This document shows positions 1-14,500 of a stretch of 64,000 bases of DNA, piece after piece (position 1 is the stretch's first letter; every line of letters begins with the position of its first letter). Both the position numbers and the translations under genes were made by a program. The stretch is from Lepidodermella squamata (taxonomy: Eukaryota > Gastrotricha). The notes below the pieces were generated by a model, which worked only from the letters and a program-made list of their open reading frames with translations, searched no databases and was not told the origin of the DNA. Location of the stretch: NCBI GenBank assembly GCA_047495785.1, contig JBLDXI010000003.1, positions 3,224,001 through 3,288,000 of the forward strand, read 5' to 3'.

Positions 1-2328
1 GCTGTAGTAATTGGGGAAACAATAATCGAGTTTTTGCCGTAAAAATGTTTGCTATAATACATGCAAGTAGGCAGGTATATTTGAGCAAGCAAAGCCGGGC
101 CTGTCTGCGTATATATCATAGCCCGTTTTGTATTTATAACAATTACTCATCGTCGTATTTGTTGTTTTTCGGGCCCGAAAAGGTCACTACTCTACTTCAC
201 TCACACACCGGTGCTAATTGCGGGTTTCTGCGTGCGTTGTACCTTAGAAGGGATAGGCTCCTCCTCATCCTTTTCGTTGTGTTTATCCGAGGCGGCGTTG
301 TCATTTCGACCTCCCTATATGTACCGGTCTCTTGTTTACCCGGCGGCTGCTCTCTTGATACCTACGATAGATTGTCAACATCTTACTGCTACCACCACCA
401 CCACAGAGTGATTACCGGCATAGCTGTTGGTGGTGACGATGCGCGCCTCATCCCGCCCAACACCCACGCCAGCTGTAGTTTTATTGTAAAAATAATACAA
501 TTATTATATAACACGTCGGAATTCCTCTCCTGTTTTTTATCGCCTCGACAGATGTTTTCATTAAAAATATCTTTACAGCACAACATAGTATTATTACTAT
601 AGCCTTTATCTTTACGAATAATAATTGAGTAAGGGTCGAACAATTCGGCCGAATTTTCACCGCGCGTTATTGATACCTCATGGCCAATTAAGGTGCGAAA
701 AGAGCTGTTGTAGCGAGTTGGTAATAATTAATATGGGGTAACATGTGGTGGTGGTGTAGAATTCATCATCACACATACCACCGGCCGACGCGTCCCGCGA
801 TTATTATTATTATTTTTAACTACCCCACCCACCGACGTTTCTCATTCATTCTAATTGAAACCGCGCCGCAGGTACTTATTTTTCGGCTCAATCATCGATT
901 AAGATGGTATATCGTTTACTCGTTTGTTAAGGCGGGTTTTTACATACATCATTAAAAGCAGGCAGACAGATTTATTGCTGTTTTAAGAGGCAATCATAAT
1001 AATAATCGAGCGAGAGAGAGAGTCTATAGGTAGAATAGGAAGAGACCATTGTTTTAACCGGTGAAAACGTGTTAGCGCCGTATTGAGGAGGGGAAGGCCG
1101 CAATTTCTCCCCGCTATTATTCACTCTCATGTATCGCCTCTTCCGTCTTGGAACCAAACCCATTATAATTGTGTAGATGTAAGTATATAGTGTAGTCGTT
1201 CGTAGTAGGGCTATAACGCTTTAACATTCGCGCACTTTTATAAGGAACACTGGGGCGATCGATTTTTGAGCGTGTGCGTAAAGTCTGGCTGCCCCCGAGT
1301 GTGTATATACAGTATATTTCTACACACATATATATATACGCGCGTTATATATTATATTTATTCTCAGCAGCAGTGTAGGATGCATGGCTTTTGGGCTCAT
1401 CAATATAATATATTACTTCGTGCTACATTTACTATAGGAAATGTGTGTCGAAAAGGAAATCGTAAAGGGCTACACATATGTGACATGTTTGTGTGAATCA
1501 TGCGAAAATTACTCGCGTTATGGCTCCTCTGCGCACACGCGTGTGTGCAGGCCCAAAGATGACCATGTATATTCTGTCCTTATGAGGGTCCCCTCCTATA
1601 TATATTATACACTATGTTTATCCGGCACGCGCCCCTTATTTTAATACCCCCTCCCATCGCGTTGAGCAATCACTTCTTCGATTCGATTCCTTGTGGTCCA
1701 CTCATTTGGTCATAGGCCCCTAAAATTAGCCTCCATCACTTGTTGTTGTTCTGTCGTAATTTGTATGCCAGTCTCATTTCGAGATCATTCGCTAGTCAGT
1801 ATCATAATTATTTGCTATGCTTGGCAGAAATTTGTTGAGCACAGCTGTCTAATAACTACATCACATGCCTTTACATTCGTGTGTAAATCGGTCAGAAAAT
1901 ATGTAGAGATACGGATGAGATCACTTTTTCGCTACCGCTCGTCACGGCCGTTTAATAGACACGACTTTATTAGTAATTATTTCGTTTTTAATACCCTGGC
2001 CGGCTGCGCGGTTTTTCCCCTGCATCTGAAATGTACCTAATACACGCGCTGCAGTTTTTGTTGATTTTTTCGCGCCGGCGTTCTTATATTTGCTCATACT
2101 TCATCTTTTTAAATTACGCTAATTTATTATCATTATTTGAAATCCTCTTTAAATCATGCCCCCGGTTCATTTACAACGCACGAGCAACACACTTTTTGTC
2201 TTACTGTTTGTTTAATTCTTCACGTGGCATACCTTTTAACATCATCTACTATTACTACTACCACTGCGATATACATATAGGCCTTAGTTTTTTTAAATAC
2301 AAAATTATATCATTTAATTATCAAACAC
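1..2328. other. Non-coding region upstream of the spectraplakin gene
   Basis: No convincing gene is visible on either strand; the open frames here are short, low-complexity and lack splice context. The stretch contains simple repeats: a CCA run near 391-408, ATT runs near 800-818, AATAAT and GAGA runs near 995-1022, and a TA/CG alternating tract near 1327-1360. It probably holds the promoter and 5' UTR of the transcript that starts translating at 2329. I looked for exons of a first calponin-homology domain (CH1) and found none. Confidence 0.6.
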
Positions 2329-2565
2329 ATGTCGTTATTTTGTTGTGGATGCGTCCGCCGGCCTAAGAAAAAGAGGAAGAGCTCAAACGGCAGAGATGCC
2401 GATGCCGTTGTGACTATCCTCGAACGGCCGCCATCCGTTACTAGTCTCTCAGTTGAAGATCTTTCACGGTTGAATAAGTTGAAAGAAGCCGCTCCAAGCT
2501 ACATTGATGATCACTCACCGACTCGTACCTCGCCGAAACCTGCATCTGCTATATCCTCACGAAAG
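2329..2565 (+). other. Spectraplakin exon 1: Cys/Lys-rich N-terminus
   Basis: The ATG at 2329 begins MSLFCCGC followed by a Lys/Arg cluster (RRPKKKRK). Clustered cysteines beside basic residues are typical of palmitoylated membrane-binding N-termini; that role is inferred from composition. The rest is a Ser/Pro-rich spacer. The donor used here is AAG|GTTCGC at 2566, and the same style of donor (CAG|GTTCGT) is used at 27954. A second in-phase donor, GTAAAA at 2584, lies where composition turns AT-rich and could be the real one. Confidence 0.7.
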
Positions 2566-5500
2566 GTTCGCGTCGTCTGGCTCGTAAAAAATTTGCATCG
2601 ACCATAAAAAATGAAAAGCCGCTTATGTTTTTTTTATCATTTTCATCGCACGTAGTCTCGCAATGAGGTGTTAATTTTTTCATGCCGCTTTTTCAGATTT
2701 CTGAGGGATCGCCTGGCGGTACCGAAACTGCGGAGACTGCTAGGGACACCCTGTTTCAGTGGTGCAAACGCATGACCGAGGGCTATCCAGGCGTGCGAAT
2801 TCGAGATCTCGCCAACTCGTTTCGCGACGCTCTGCCTTTCCTCGCTATTATTCACAGGATACGGTGAGATAGAAAATCCTCCTTAAAATAAAACGATTTT
2901 TTATTGAATTTATTATTTTTCAGCCCTGATCTGGTCGACTACAAGGTTGTGAAGCAACAAAACTCGCAGCAAAACCTCGAATTAGCTTTTACTCTGGCCG
3001 AGCAACAACTCGGCGTGCCTAAACTACTCGACCCAGAAGGTATAAAATTATTTTTTAAGGTGGAATTTTTATTAATTCGATTTTATCGTATTTTTCTAGA
3101 TTTTCTCGGGTCTGAACTGGATGATAAATCAGTTATGACCTATTTATCGGCCTTACACCACGTCTTTCCTAATCCTCCTCACCCCGAGCAGTTGACCAAA
3201 GACCGCGAGCGAAAACTCGCGTACGAAGAGTACGTCGAACTCGCCGGCGGTCTCGTCGCGTGGCTGCTGCAGTCGATTTCTAGCGGCCTCATCGCCTCGC
3301 CGCTGCCTTCCGGCTTTGTCGAACTCAAACGCCTGCAATCAGACCTGACCCGCTTCCGGGTATCGGAACTACCCGCGAGGCAGGCCATCAAAGCCCGCCT
3401 CATCGAAGGCCGCGCTATTCTGGACCAATTCGAGCCGTTAGACGACGGCCTATTCGGTATTGCCGACGATCTACGGCTACCGGCGATTAACAACCAATGG
3501 GACACCCTAATGTCTCTTCTCCAATCGCGTGAAGTCGCCGTTTCCCAGGCGTTACACGGCCATGAGGCTTACGTGAATTTAACCGAGCGACTTCGCCACG
3601 ACTTCCGGAAGGTCGAAGAAACAATTTTCGAAGCTGATCGGAAGTTGCAAGAATTCGAACGTGCCTCGCCGGGCGATGATTTGGCGAAACAAATCGAGCA
3701 TACAGCAACGTCTGTGCGGCGGGCGAGCGACGTGATCGCGCGGTCCATCTCCGAACTGAAAGAAATGCGCGACTCACTGCCCGGCGCTGTCGACCCGGCT
3801 CAGGTCGAGCAGCTGCACGCTAAGGCGTGTCAATTAAATTCGACGTGTCTGAATCTGACAACTCGGCTGTCTGATGTGCAATCACGCGTGACGGGTGAGA
3901 AACCGACGCTGAAAAAAGTGGCGCCGTTGCCGCAGTTGGGTGCGCAAAGTCCTTCCGGTGTTTCGTTGCGCCCCACGGGTAAAGGCACCGAAATTCCTGT
4001 TACAACAACAACAGCGAGCTCAGCCGACTCGCTTGATTGGCTGCGTAAAAAGAAGGCGCAACTCGACAAATTCACGCACGCGGCTGATTACGACCCGTTA
4101 AAGCGGCAGCTAGCCGAGCAGCAGAAATTTCACCAAGAAGTCGTGCAATACGGTTCGAAAGTTGCCCCGGACCAGCAGCCGGCCTACGAAAATTTGGTCC
4201 AAAACTCGGCGGCGTTGTTAAAGAGCCTGCAATCGCTGTGTGATTTACTCGCCGCGTTAACTGCCCAATTAAGGTGGCTGGCCGAACAGCACGATGCCGA
4301 GGCGAACCGCGACTGGTCGAACTGTACGGTTAGCCTGGCGATGTTCGAGCGCCGTTATGAGTCACTAATGCAGGAGTTGGAGACGCGCCAGCCGCTGTGG
4401 TACGACCTCGTTAAACAGGCGCTATCGCTCGCCGACCACCCCGCGCATTTGCTCATCGAAACTTACACTGCTGCTCTCGAGGCTGAGTCGTCGGCCTTTC
4501 TGCAATTGATCGTCGCGTTTGAGACGCATCTCGACGACGCTAGGAAGATGAAGCTGTTCCAGACTGAGGTTATGGAGGGCGAGAAATTCCTGCATTCTAA
4601 AAACGAACAAATTTCAGCGAAGGACGTTACCACGGAGAAGGTTGCCGAAATTAAGGCGGAGATTGAAGAATTTGTCGCGCGGAAATTTTCGAAATTGAAA
4701 TCAACCGCACCGCAGTTGAGGCCGCTTTTCCCGGCTGATTGCTTAACGCAACCGCCGAAAACCGCCGAGGCGGTTTGTACCTACCCATCGATGCAAAACG
4801 GCAGCAGATCCGAGGGCCAGCAATTGGTGTTGAACGCGACGTACAACATCGTGCAATTGAACGCTGGCGGCAAGAAGTCGATGTGGAAAGTTGCGCCGAT
4901 TGCCGGGTCGGAATTGACAGCGCCTGCTGTTTGCTTCGCGCTACCGGCGCCGAGTAAAGGCGCGCTAGATCGCCTCTCGGCCCTCGAATCACGCGCCCAG
5001 TCTGTTACGAAAGCGGCTAGCACGCAGCTTAAAACCGCGAGAAAACGCGCGCTGCAAGACAAAATCAAATCGATTAAGGCGGCTGGGTCTACGCTATCGC
5101 CTGAAGAACTTCGCACACTTGTCGCATCGGCCGAGGCTGATTTACAGGCCCTGCAGGCTGAAACTGGAATGGACACCGGCTCGGCTGGGGTTAAACAGTC
5201 CGAGCTCGATCAAATGAAGAAAGATCTAGCCGAATCTTCGATCGCGTTGACAAGTGCGGATATGAACCAATCGATTGAAAATTTGAGGGCGAAATTGGTC
5301 GAAATCGACCAGGCCGCGAGTCAATCGAGCGACCAATCGAAGCCGGAAATCGAACGCCAGGCGTCGCTGCTCGAGAACGAAATTGCGGCGTTGTCGGCGA
5401 AACTAGCGCAAAGCGGCCAGTTTATGACGCCGGCGCAACGTCGCGCGCTAGAAATCAACCTTGCCGAGGCGAAAAATCGCCTCAAAGGTGTGAAATCGAA

Positions 5501-8500
5501 ACTCAGCGCTGGCAAATCGTCGAAAGAGGCCGCTAGTCGAGTTCAAGCAGCGACTAACGAATTGAACCAGGCCTTGCTTAGCGCCTCGCCTCTATTGCCG
5601 ACCGATCAAAATTCAATGGCTGCTCTCGCGAAAGAACTCGAAAATCTGGCGAAAAAGACCGCTGGCTTCAAAAGCGATGTTTCCGACCTCGAGGCAGCGA
5701 AAAATACCGATATTTTACCTGTTTGGAAGGAATCAAACGCCGAGCTGGAAAAACGAGCCCTGGCGGTTAGACGCGGTGCTGATGCCTTGAATCAATTCCG
5801 ATCAGCGGCCGGCGAACGGGCGCGTATTAGCGATGCGTTGAAACTTCAACTTCAAAACATGGGCGCGAACAAATTAACGGCAAATGAATTGAGCGATATG
5901 CAAACCGCAGTTTCAGCTCATTGCAAGGCCGTTGAGCGGCTCAATGTTCTAGCGAAACAAGTTGCGGCTCCCACTGAAATCTACGCGAATCTCGTCAACG
6001 ATTTCGCGGAGAAAAAGGGCCAAAAATCGAGCGTTGCCCCGACGAAACTAACGCCAGTTGACGAGGAGACAGTCCGCCTTAACGAAGAGGCATTGAAGCT
6101 GCTCGAATCGTTCACGCAACGCGTTCAAGCCGGAAATATTCCAGTTTCTGAGCAACGGAAATTCGCTGAATCTATCGACCAGTTGCGGAAGGGTGTTAAG
6201 AAGTCATTTGATGATACCGGTATTCGCAAGTCGTTCGACGAGCCGAATGTTGAGGCGCAACTCGCCGCGGCTTTGGCTGTCACGGTTCAGCGAGCGTTGG
6301 ATGGCAAAAATTCCGACTCGCCGGCCTATCGCGATCCTGTTACTAATCAAACTTTGACGTTGAAGGAGGCGATTAATCAAGGCTTGATCGACCCGGTCGC
6401 CGGTACTGTTTACGACCCGGTTACCGGTAAATTCCAGCCGATTGACGAGGCGATTAAGAAGGGCCTAGTCGACCCGGCGTTGGTCTCGACCTTGAAATCT
6501 AACGCGAAATCTGATCTTATGAACGCTCCAGCTCTTAAAGATCCGAAGACTAACAAGTCGATATCGCTGAAGGAGGCTATCGAGCAGGGCTTGGTTGACC
6601 TGAAAAACGGGACAGTTCTCAACCCGGCGACTGGTAAGCATGAATCTCTGGATTCTGCGGCGAAGAAGGGTCTCATTGACGCGGCGTTGGTCGCCCAGCT
6701 CAAATCACCCCTTGCGACTATTCCAGCAGATACTCCGGCATTCCATGATCCGAAGACGAAAAAAGTCCTGTCGCTGAGTGAAGCCGTCGACCAGGGCCTT
6801 ATCAACCTGGCGAATGGTACTGTTTTCAACCCGAACACTGGTAAACACGAATCGCTTGAAACTGCGATTAAAAACGGTACTATCGACCCGGCGCTGGTTG
6901 AAAAGTTGAAGGAGTCGACCCCGCTAGCTGTCATAGCCTCCGATACTCCGGCTTTGAAAGACCCGGCGAGTAATAAGACTCTTACTCTTAAGGAGGCTGT
7001 TGATAAGGGTCTGATCAACATTGCGGCTGGAACTGTTTTCAACCCAGCCACCGGCAAGCATGAATCACTGGATTCTGCGGTTAAAAACGGTCTCATCGAC
7101 CCGGCCCTGGTTGCCAGGCTCCGGTCTAACAGCCAGTCTAACAAACCCGCGCCGAACCGGCTACTCGAATCAGCCGCCCTTCGCGACCCGAAAACGAATG
7201 AAGTAATGTCGCTTCATGACGCGGTCGAGCGGGGTTTGATTGATTTGAAGGCCGGCACCGTGTTCAACCCGGCGACGGGTAAACACGAGTCGCTGGAGAG
7301 CGCCGTTAAAAAGGGCCTCATCGACCCTGTTATCGTTGAGCAACTCACCTCTTCCACGCCACTTGTCGCCATTCCTCAAGACTGCCCAGCTTACCGTGAT
7401 CCGGTCACTAATAAGGTAATTTCACATTTTTTAAGCTGGATTTGTTGTAATTTATTGTTTTTTTCTAGACTTTGTCTCTGAAAGAAGCCGTTGACCGGGG
7501 CTTCATTGATCTTAAAGCTGGTACGGTCTTCGACCCGGCCACTGGCAAGCACGAGTCGCTAGCCGTTGCTCTCAAGAAAGGTCTCATCGACCCGGCGTTG
7601 GCGCAGGAGCTCAAAGCCGCCAGCCCGCTGGTCGGCGTTGCCTCCGACACGCCAGCCATGAAAGACCCCGAGTCGAACAAAACTCTCAGCTTGAAGGAGG
7701 CCATCGACTCAGGCCTTATCAACGTGAATGCCGGTACGGTTTTCGATAAATCAACCGGCAAACACGTGCCTCTTGACGAGGCTGTGAAGAAGGGCCTGGT
7801 CGCGCCTGCCCTGGTCAAACAGCTCAAATTGGCCAAGGCGAAGATGGACTCGCTGCTCGATAAGCCGGCCCTTCGCGATCCGAAGACTAACCAAACGCTG
7901 ACGGTCGCTGAGGCTGTTGAGCGGGGTTTGATTGATTTGAAAAGCGGGACTATCATAAACCCGACAACTGGCAAGCGGGAGACTTTGGAAGAGGCTGCTA
8001 AGAAGGGTCTTATCGACCCGGTTCTTGCCCAGCAGTTGGCTTCCAACTCACCCCTGGCTGCGATTTCGGGAGACACCGCAGCGTATCGCGACCCTGAAAC
8101 TAACGAAGTGTTAACCCTGGAGGAGGCTGTTAGCCAGGGTTTGATCGACCTAGCGGCCGGTACTGTTTTCGACCCGAGAACCGGTCAGCATGAGTCGATT
8201 GAAAATGCCGTGAAGAAGGGCTTGATCGACCAATCTCTGGTCGACCAGCTTAAAGAATCGTCGCCACTTGCCATTATTCCGTCAAACACCCCTGCGATGA
8301 AAGACCCGAAGTCGAATAAGACGCTCAGCCTTAAGGAGGCTGTCGACCAGGGCCTTATCAACGTAGCGGCTGGTACTGTTTTCAACGCGAAAACCGGCAA
8401 GCATGAGCCGTTGGAAGTTGCGGTGAAAAACGGCCTCGTCGACGCGGCTCTTGTCAAACAAATTAAGGCGGCTCAGAATAAGGAAAACCTGATGGAACAG

Positions 8501-11500
8501 CCTGTTTTGAAAGACCCGAAGACCAACGAAACTTTGACGTTGAAAGAAGCTGTTGAACGTGGCCTTGTCGATTTGAAGCAGGGCACTGTTTTCAACCCGG
8601 CGACTGGCAAGCATGAATCGCTTGAATCTGCTGCGAAAAAGGGTCTCATCGACCCGGCGATCGCCGAGCAAATCAAGTCTGGCAGCGCTTTGGCCGCTGT
8701 TCCAGCTGAAACCCCGGCCTACGTCGATCCGACCACGAATAAGACGCTGTCGTTGAAGGAAGCTGTTTCGAAGGGCTTGATTGACCTGAAAGCCGGGACA
8801 GTTTTCAACCCGCAAACTGGGCAGCACGAGTCGCTCGCCAGGGCTGTGGAGAACGGCCTTATCGACCCGAACTTGGCCGAGCAGCTGAAGGAATCGACCC
8901 CTCTTGCAGTCATTGACTCAAACACCCCAGCTTTGAAAGATCCAACTACCAATAAGACCATCAGTCTTAAGGAGGCTGTTGATAAGGGTCTGATCAACAT
9001 CGCTGCCGGTACTGTTTTCAACCCTGCGACTGGTAAGCATGAGTCGATTGAATCTGCCGCGAAGAAGGGCCTGGTCGACGCTGCCCTGGTTAATCAGCTC
9101 AAATCGATAGGCGCATTTCCCGAGGCTGATAACCGTCTACTCGACCAGCCAGCTTATACCGACCCGAAAACGAATGAAAAATTGACGCTGGAACAGGCGG
9201 TTGAGAAGGGCTTGATTGACCTGAAGAACGGGACCGTTTTCAACCCGGCGACTGGGAAGCACGAATCGCTCGATTCAGCCGCGAAGAAAGGCTTGATCGA
9301 CCCGGTTGTAGCCGAGAAGTTGAAGTCGGCCTCCAGTCCGTTAGCCGCCATTTCCTCTGACAGCCCGGCCTACCGTGACCCGGTTACCAATGAGACATTA
9401 ACTCTACAACAGGCTGTCGAGAAGGGCTTGATTGATCTTAAATCCGGGTCTGTTTTCAACCCGGCAACCGGTAAGCATGAGTCACTGGAATCTGCGGTGA
9501 AAAAAGGCCTGGTTGACCCGGCCCTGGTCGAACAACTGAAAGAGTCGACCCCGCTAGCCCTAGTCTCACAAGATACCCCGGCTTTCCACGATCCGAAGAC
9601 TAACAAAACGCTGAGTCTGAAGGAGGCGGTTGACAAGGGTTTGATTAACCTGGCCGCTGGAACTGTTTTCAACCCTGAAACCGGTAAACACGAATCGATT
9701 GAATCTGCGATTAAACACGGTTTAGTCGACCCGGTTTTGGCGAAGAAGCTGCAAGATATCGAAAACCAGGGCGAGAATCTGCTGGAAAAACCAGCTTACC
9801 ACGACCCGAAAACCAACAAAACGTTGACCCTGGAGCAGGCTATTGACCAGGGTTTGATCGATTTGAACACCGGGTCTGTTTTCAACCCGGCCACTGGTAG
9901 GCGGGAATCGCTCGACTCGGCGGTTAAGAAGGGTTTAATCGACGCTTCGATGGCCGAGCAGCTCAAAACACCGAGTGTTGTCGCAGTCCTTACTCAGGGC
10001 GTTGATAGCTCGATGTTGGACAAACCAGCTTTCCACGACCCGGCTACGAATAAGACCTTGAATTTGAAGGAAGCCATTGATCAGGGCTTGATCGACGTGA
10101 AAGCTGGCACGGTTTTCAATCCGAAAACTGGCAAGCAAGAGTCGTTTGAATCGGCTGTTAAGAAGGGCCTGATCGATGCTGATCTGGTCGAAAGTTTGGA
10201 GGGCTCTGGTCCTATGCTTGAAATGCCGGTCTTGCGCGATCCTCGAACAAATGAGCCGATCACATTACGCGAGGCTATCGACCAGGGTTTGGTCGACCTG
10301 AAGGCTGGAACGATTTTCAACGCTGCGACTGGTAAGCATGAATCGCTGGAAGTCGCAGCTAGTAAGGGCCTTATCGACCCGGCAGTTGCCGACCGCCTTA
10401 AAAACGCGAAAGCCGCAGAAATCATCTCATCTAGCGGGCAGCGACTCATGGAATCGCCTGCATACAAAGACCCGAAAACGAATAAAACACTGACGTTGAA
10501 GGAGGCGGTTGACCAGGGCCTGATTGACCTGAAAAACGGGACAGTCTTCAACCCTGCGACTGGTAAGCATGAATCGCTGGAATCTGCCGCGAAGAAGGGC
10601 TTGGTTGACCCGGAACTGGTCGAAAAACTCAACTCGCCTACAGCTTTAGCAGTCATTCCACCCGACTGCCCGGCCTTCCATGACTCGAAGACCGGCAAAA
10701 CTCTATCGCTTCAAGAGGCTGTTGACCAGGGCCTGATTAACCTAAATACCGGGACAGTTTTCAATCCGGCGACTGGTAAGCACGAGTCGTTGGAAAGCGC
10801 TGTTAAGAAGGGCTTGGTTGACCGGGCATTGGTCGACCGGCTTTCGAAATCGCCCAGCCTAGCCGGATCTGATGCCAAGTTGCTGGACGTTGTCGCGTTC
10901 CACGACCCGAAAACCAACAAATCGCTCACTCTTAAGGAGGCTGTCGATCAGGGAATTATCGATCTCAAAGCCGGTACCGTTCTCAACCCGGCGACTGGTA
11001 AACACGAGTCGATTGAATCTGCGGTGAAGAATGGCCTGATTGACGCGAGTGTCGCGCAACAGTTGACCTCGACCAACCCGTTGGCTGTAATTTCGCAAGA
11101 CATCCCGGCTTTCCGCGACCCGGCTAGCAACCAGACTTTGTCGCTGAAGGATGCTATCGATCAGGGTTATATCGATTTGCAGGCTGGTACGGTGTTCAAC
11201 CCGGCGACTGGTATGCACGAGTCGCTGGAATCGGCTGTTCGAAAGGGCCTCGTCGACCCGGCTCTTGTCGAAGAACTCAAAACTACGGCACCCCTCGCCG
11301 TTGTTGCGGCCGAATGCCCGGCGTACCACGACCCGAAGTCGAATAAGACCCTCAGCCTGAAGGAGGCCGTTGACCAGGGTCTGATTAACGTGAATGCTGG
11401 TACGGTATTCAACCCGACGACCGGTAAACACGTCCCGTTGGATGAGGCGATTAAACAGGGTCTGGTCGACCCGGCCTTGGTCAAACGCCTTGGAGCCTCT

Positions 11501-14500
11501 ACCCCACTGGCGCTTATCCCGCCGGAAAGCCCGGCCTACCACGACCCGGTCACGAACCAAACTCTGACATTGAAGGAAGCTATCGATCAAGGCTTGATTG
11601 ACCTGAAAAACGGGACAGTTTTCAACCCAGCGACTGGCCAGAACGAGTCGTTGGAAGCCGCGGCGAAGAAGGGCCTTCTCGACCCGGCTATTGCCGAGAG
11701 CCTCAAAACTGCAAGTGCCTTGGCCATCATCCCGCCTGGCACGGAGAATCGGCTATTAGACACACCAGCCTTCTACAACCCGTCGACTCAACAAACTCTG
11801 TCGCTGAAAGACGCGTTGAGCCAGGGTTTGATCGATCTGAAACAAGGCACTGTTTTCAACCCGAAAACCGGGAAGAACGAGTCGCTTGACGATGCGATTC
11901 GCCACGGTTTGATCAACGCTGCTTTAGTCGATCGACTCAACGCCTCCAGTGGCTTGGTCGATGAAAGCGGGGTTGAACTCAGCCTTCTCGACGCCATTCA
12001 ATCTGGCTATATCGATGCTGAGAAAGAGGCGATTGCCGTCGGGGATAAACTCATCCCGCTATCGGACGCGGCCCGGTTGTACCCGGACATGGTGCCTGGT
12101 AAGCTGCTGGCCCTAGTCGAGGGTGCCCCATCAACACCCCGGCCGGCTAACTACAACATTGTCAGCGAAACCGAGGTCGTTTTCGACCCGAGTGGTAAAC
12201 GCGAAAATGCTATGTTGAGCATTGCCGAGGCGATTCGCCAAGGCCTGGTTTCGTCGGACGGTACCATCATGGACCCGGCTACCGGGGAGCAAATCACCCT
12301 GGTCGACGCGGTTAATTCCGGCCTGCTGTCTGGTGATATCAAAGAAATCATCGTACCCCGCCAGGACGGCCAACCCGGGGTTGAACGCATCTCCCTGGCT
12401 GAGGCTGTTCAACGGGGCCTTCTCGACCCGGAAAGCGGCGATTTAATCGTCGATGGGCAGCGGGTTAGCCTCCTCGACGCGCAACAACGCGGCGTTATCG
12501 CTGAGCCGATGAAGCTGTTCGATGCTGTCGCCAATGGCCTCCTGAGTGCCGATGGCAAAATCACCGACCCGGCTACCGGGGAGACTATGACTATCAACGA
12601 GGCGATCGCATGCGGGCTGCTCGATGGCAATGAAAAGTGCCTGAGAGATCCGAGAAATAACCAGCCAATCTCGTTGCTGGAGGCTGTTAACGAGGGCCTA
12701 GTCGACCCTGACGACTTCAGCCTAGCCGTCGCGCCCGAGGGTGACCCGAACGCCGAGCCAGTTAGCACGTCGTTGCTCGAGGCGATTCAATGCGGGGCGA
12801 TTACTGTTCAAAAAGAAACGACTGAATTCACGAGCCGAGACATTATCGACCCGAGAACTGGCCGTATGTTGACGCTGAACGAAGCCCTGCAATCCGGGGT
12901 CATTGATCTCGAATCGGGTAACTACGTCAACCCTGAAACGGGTGATGTTCTCTCGCTGAGTGAGGCCGAGAAACAAGGCCTTGTACCAACTGGCCTTGAC
13001 GCGTTACTCTCGAGCTCAACTGCCTTCGCAGATTCAACCGGGCAGAAACTGGTTTTGAGTGATTTGATCTCGAATGGCCTCTTCGACCCGGCCACGGGTA
13101 ATTTGACCAACCCTGGTACCGGGGAGACGATGACAATAGCCGAGGCGCAGAATACCGGCCTACTTCAACCTGAACAAGCCGATGCTTTGGCGAAATTATT
13201 CGGAGCTATGAGTGTTAAACGGCTGATTTTGGACACGAGTTCCCTTGTCTCACCAGCCGGTGGCTCGGGTTCCACGACTGGTTCTGGAACCGGGCCGACT
13301 GATGGTGGGGACAGCGGGGTTTCTTCCGTCCCGACCGGTAGCCAGGGCGTCAGCCCGGGTAACAGCCCGCCAATGCCGGACAGCCGCGGTAAACCTGGTA
13401 AGACCCAGCCTGAAAAGGCGACTGAAAAACCAGTCGCGGCAGCGCCTGAAAACCGCCGCCGGTCTAGTACCAGCGGCCCGTCAGCTGCCGGGTCTGAGGC
13501 GTTGCTTCTATGCGCTGTTGTTAACCCTGAAACCGGCGAGCAGATGTCGATAGCCGACGCTGAACGGCTCGGTTTGATTGATTTGAAGCGCGGGACATTG
13601 CGAAACCCGGCGACTGGCGAGGAGATGAGCCTGGACGCTGCGATTGCCGAGGGTCTAGTCATCACCAACGGCGATAACCGCCCTCTCGACACGTCAGGCC
13701 GAGATCTTGAAATCGTCTCAGTCTACGATCATAAGACGAAAAATTTCATCCCGGTCGAAGAGGCGGTTAAACGCGGCATTTTCAACCCGGATACGAAGGA
13801 ATTCATCGACCCAACCACCGGCCGGCCGATGCCGTTGGACGAGGCCATCGCGAACGGGCTATTGAAGGCTGAACCGGCTAGTGGGGAGGATCTGGCGATT
13901 CTTTCAGTCTACGACGCTCGGACTGACTCGTTCGTTCCGCTTGAAAAGGCGATTGAAACCGGCATTTTCGACCTAGCCGGTAACAGTTACCGAAACCCGG
14001 TTACTGGAGCCAATTTATCTATCAACGAAGCGATTGACGCTGGTTTTATCAAGACTGGTAAACCGGTTGTTTATTGCGTGAAGGGCGAGCCGGTCAAATC
14101 GAACGATGTCGTAGTCGATTCCGTTACCGACCCGAACACCGGGGAGGAAATTTCCGCCGCGACCGCTATTGCTCGCGGTATCTTAGACCGGGATCTGACG
14201 ACCTACCGCAACCCAGATTCGGGTGAGACGATGACCCTGGCTGAGGCGATTGCCCACGGCCTGCTTCGCGCCCGCCGTTTGAGTGATAGCAGCTCGAATG
14301 GTAAGGAAAGTAACGTCCCACCGGCTGATTTCCAGCCTCAGCGCCGGGCGTCGCAAGTTTCCGATACCGGCAGCACTCTATGCGAGCTGGAGTCTGCAAT
14401 CGATACCCGGACCGGTCAGCCGCTTGATATCAACAGCGCGATTGATCTGGGCATTCTCGACGAAAATTGCACGACTTTCACGGATTTGTCAACCGGCGAG

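Noticed and set aside
1-2328. Small open frames (60-185 codons) upstream of the spectraplakin
   Set aside because: Low-complexity, overlapping on both strands, without homology signatures or splice structure.
6410-12412. Long minus-strand open frames opposite the plectin-repeat array (for example 6410-7144, 7465-8076 and 10859-11590)
   Set aside because: They mirror the periodic codons of the plus-strand repeats, have no domains or splice logic of their own, and follow the repeat period exactly.
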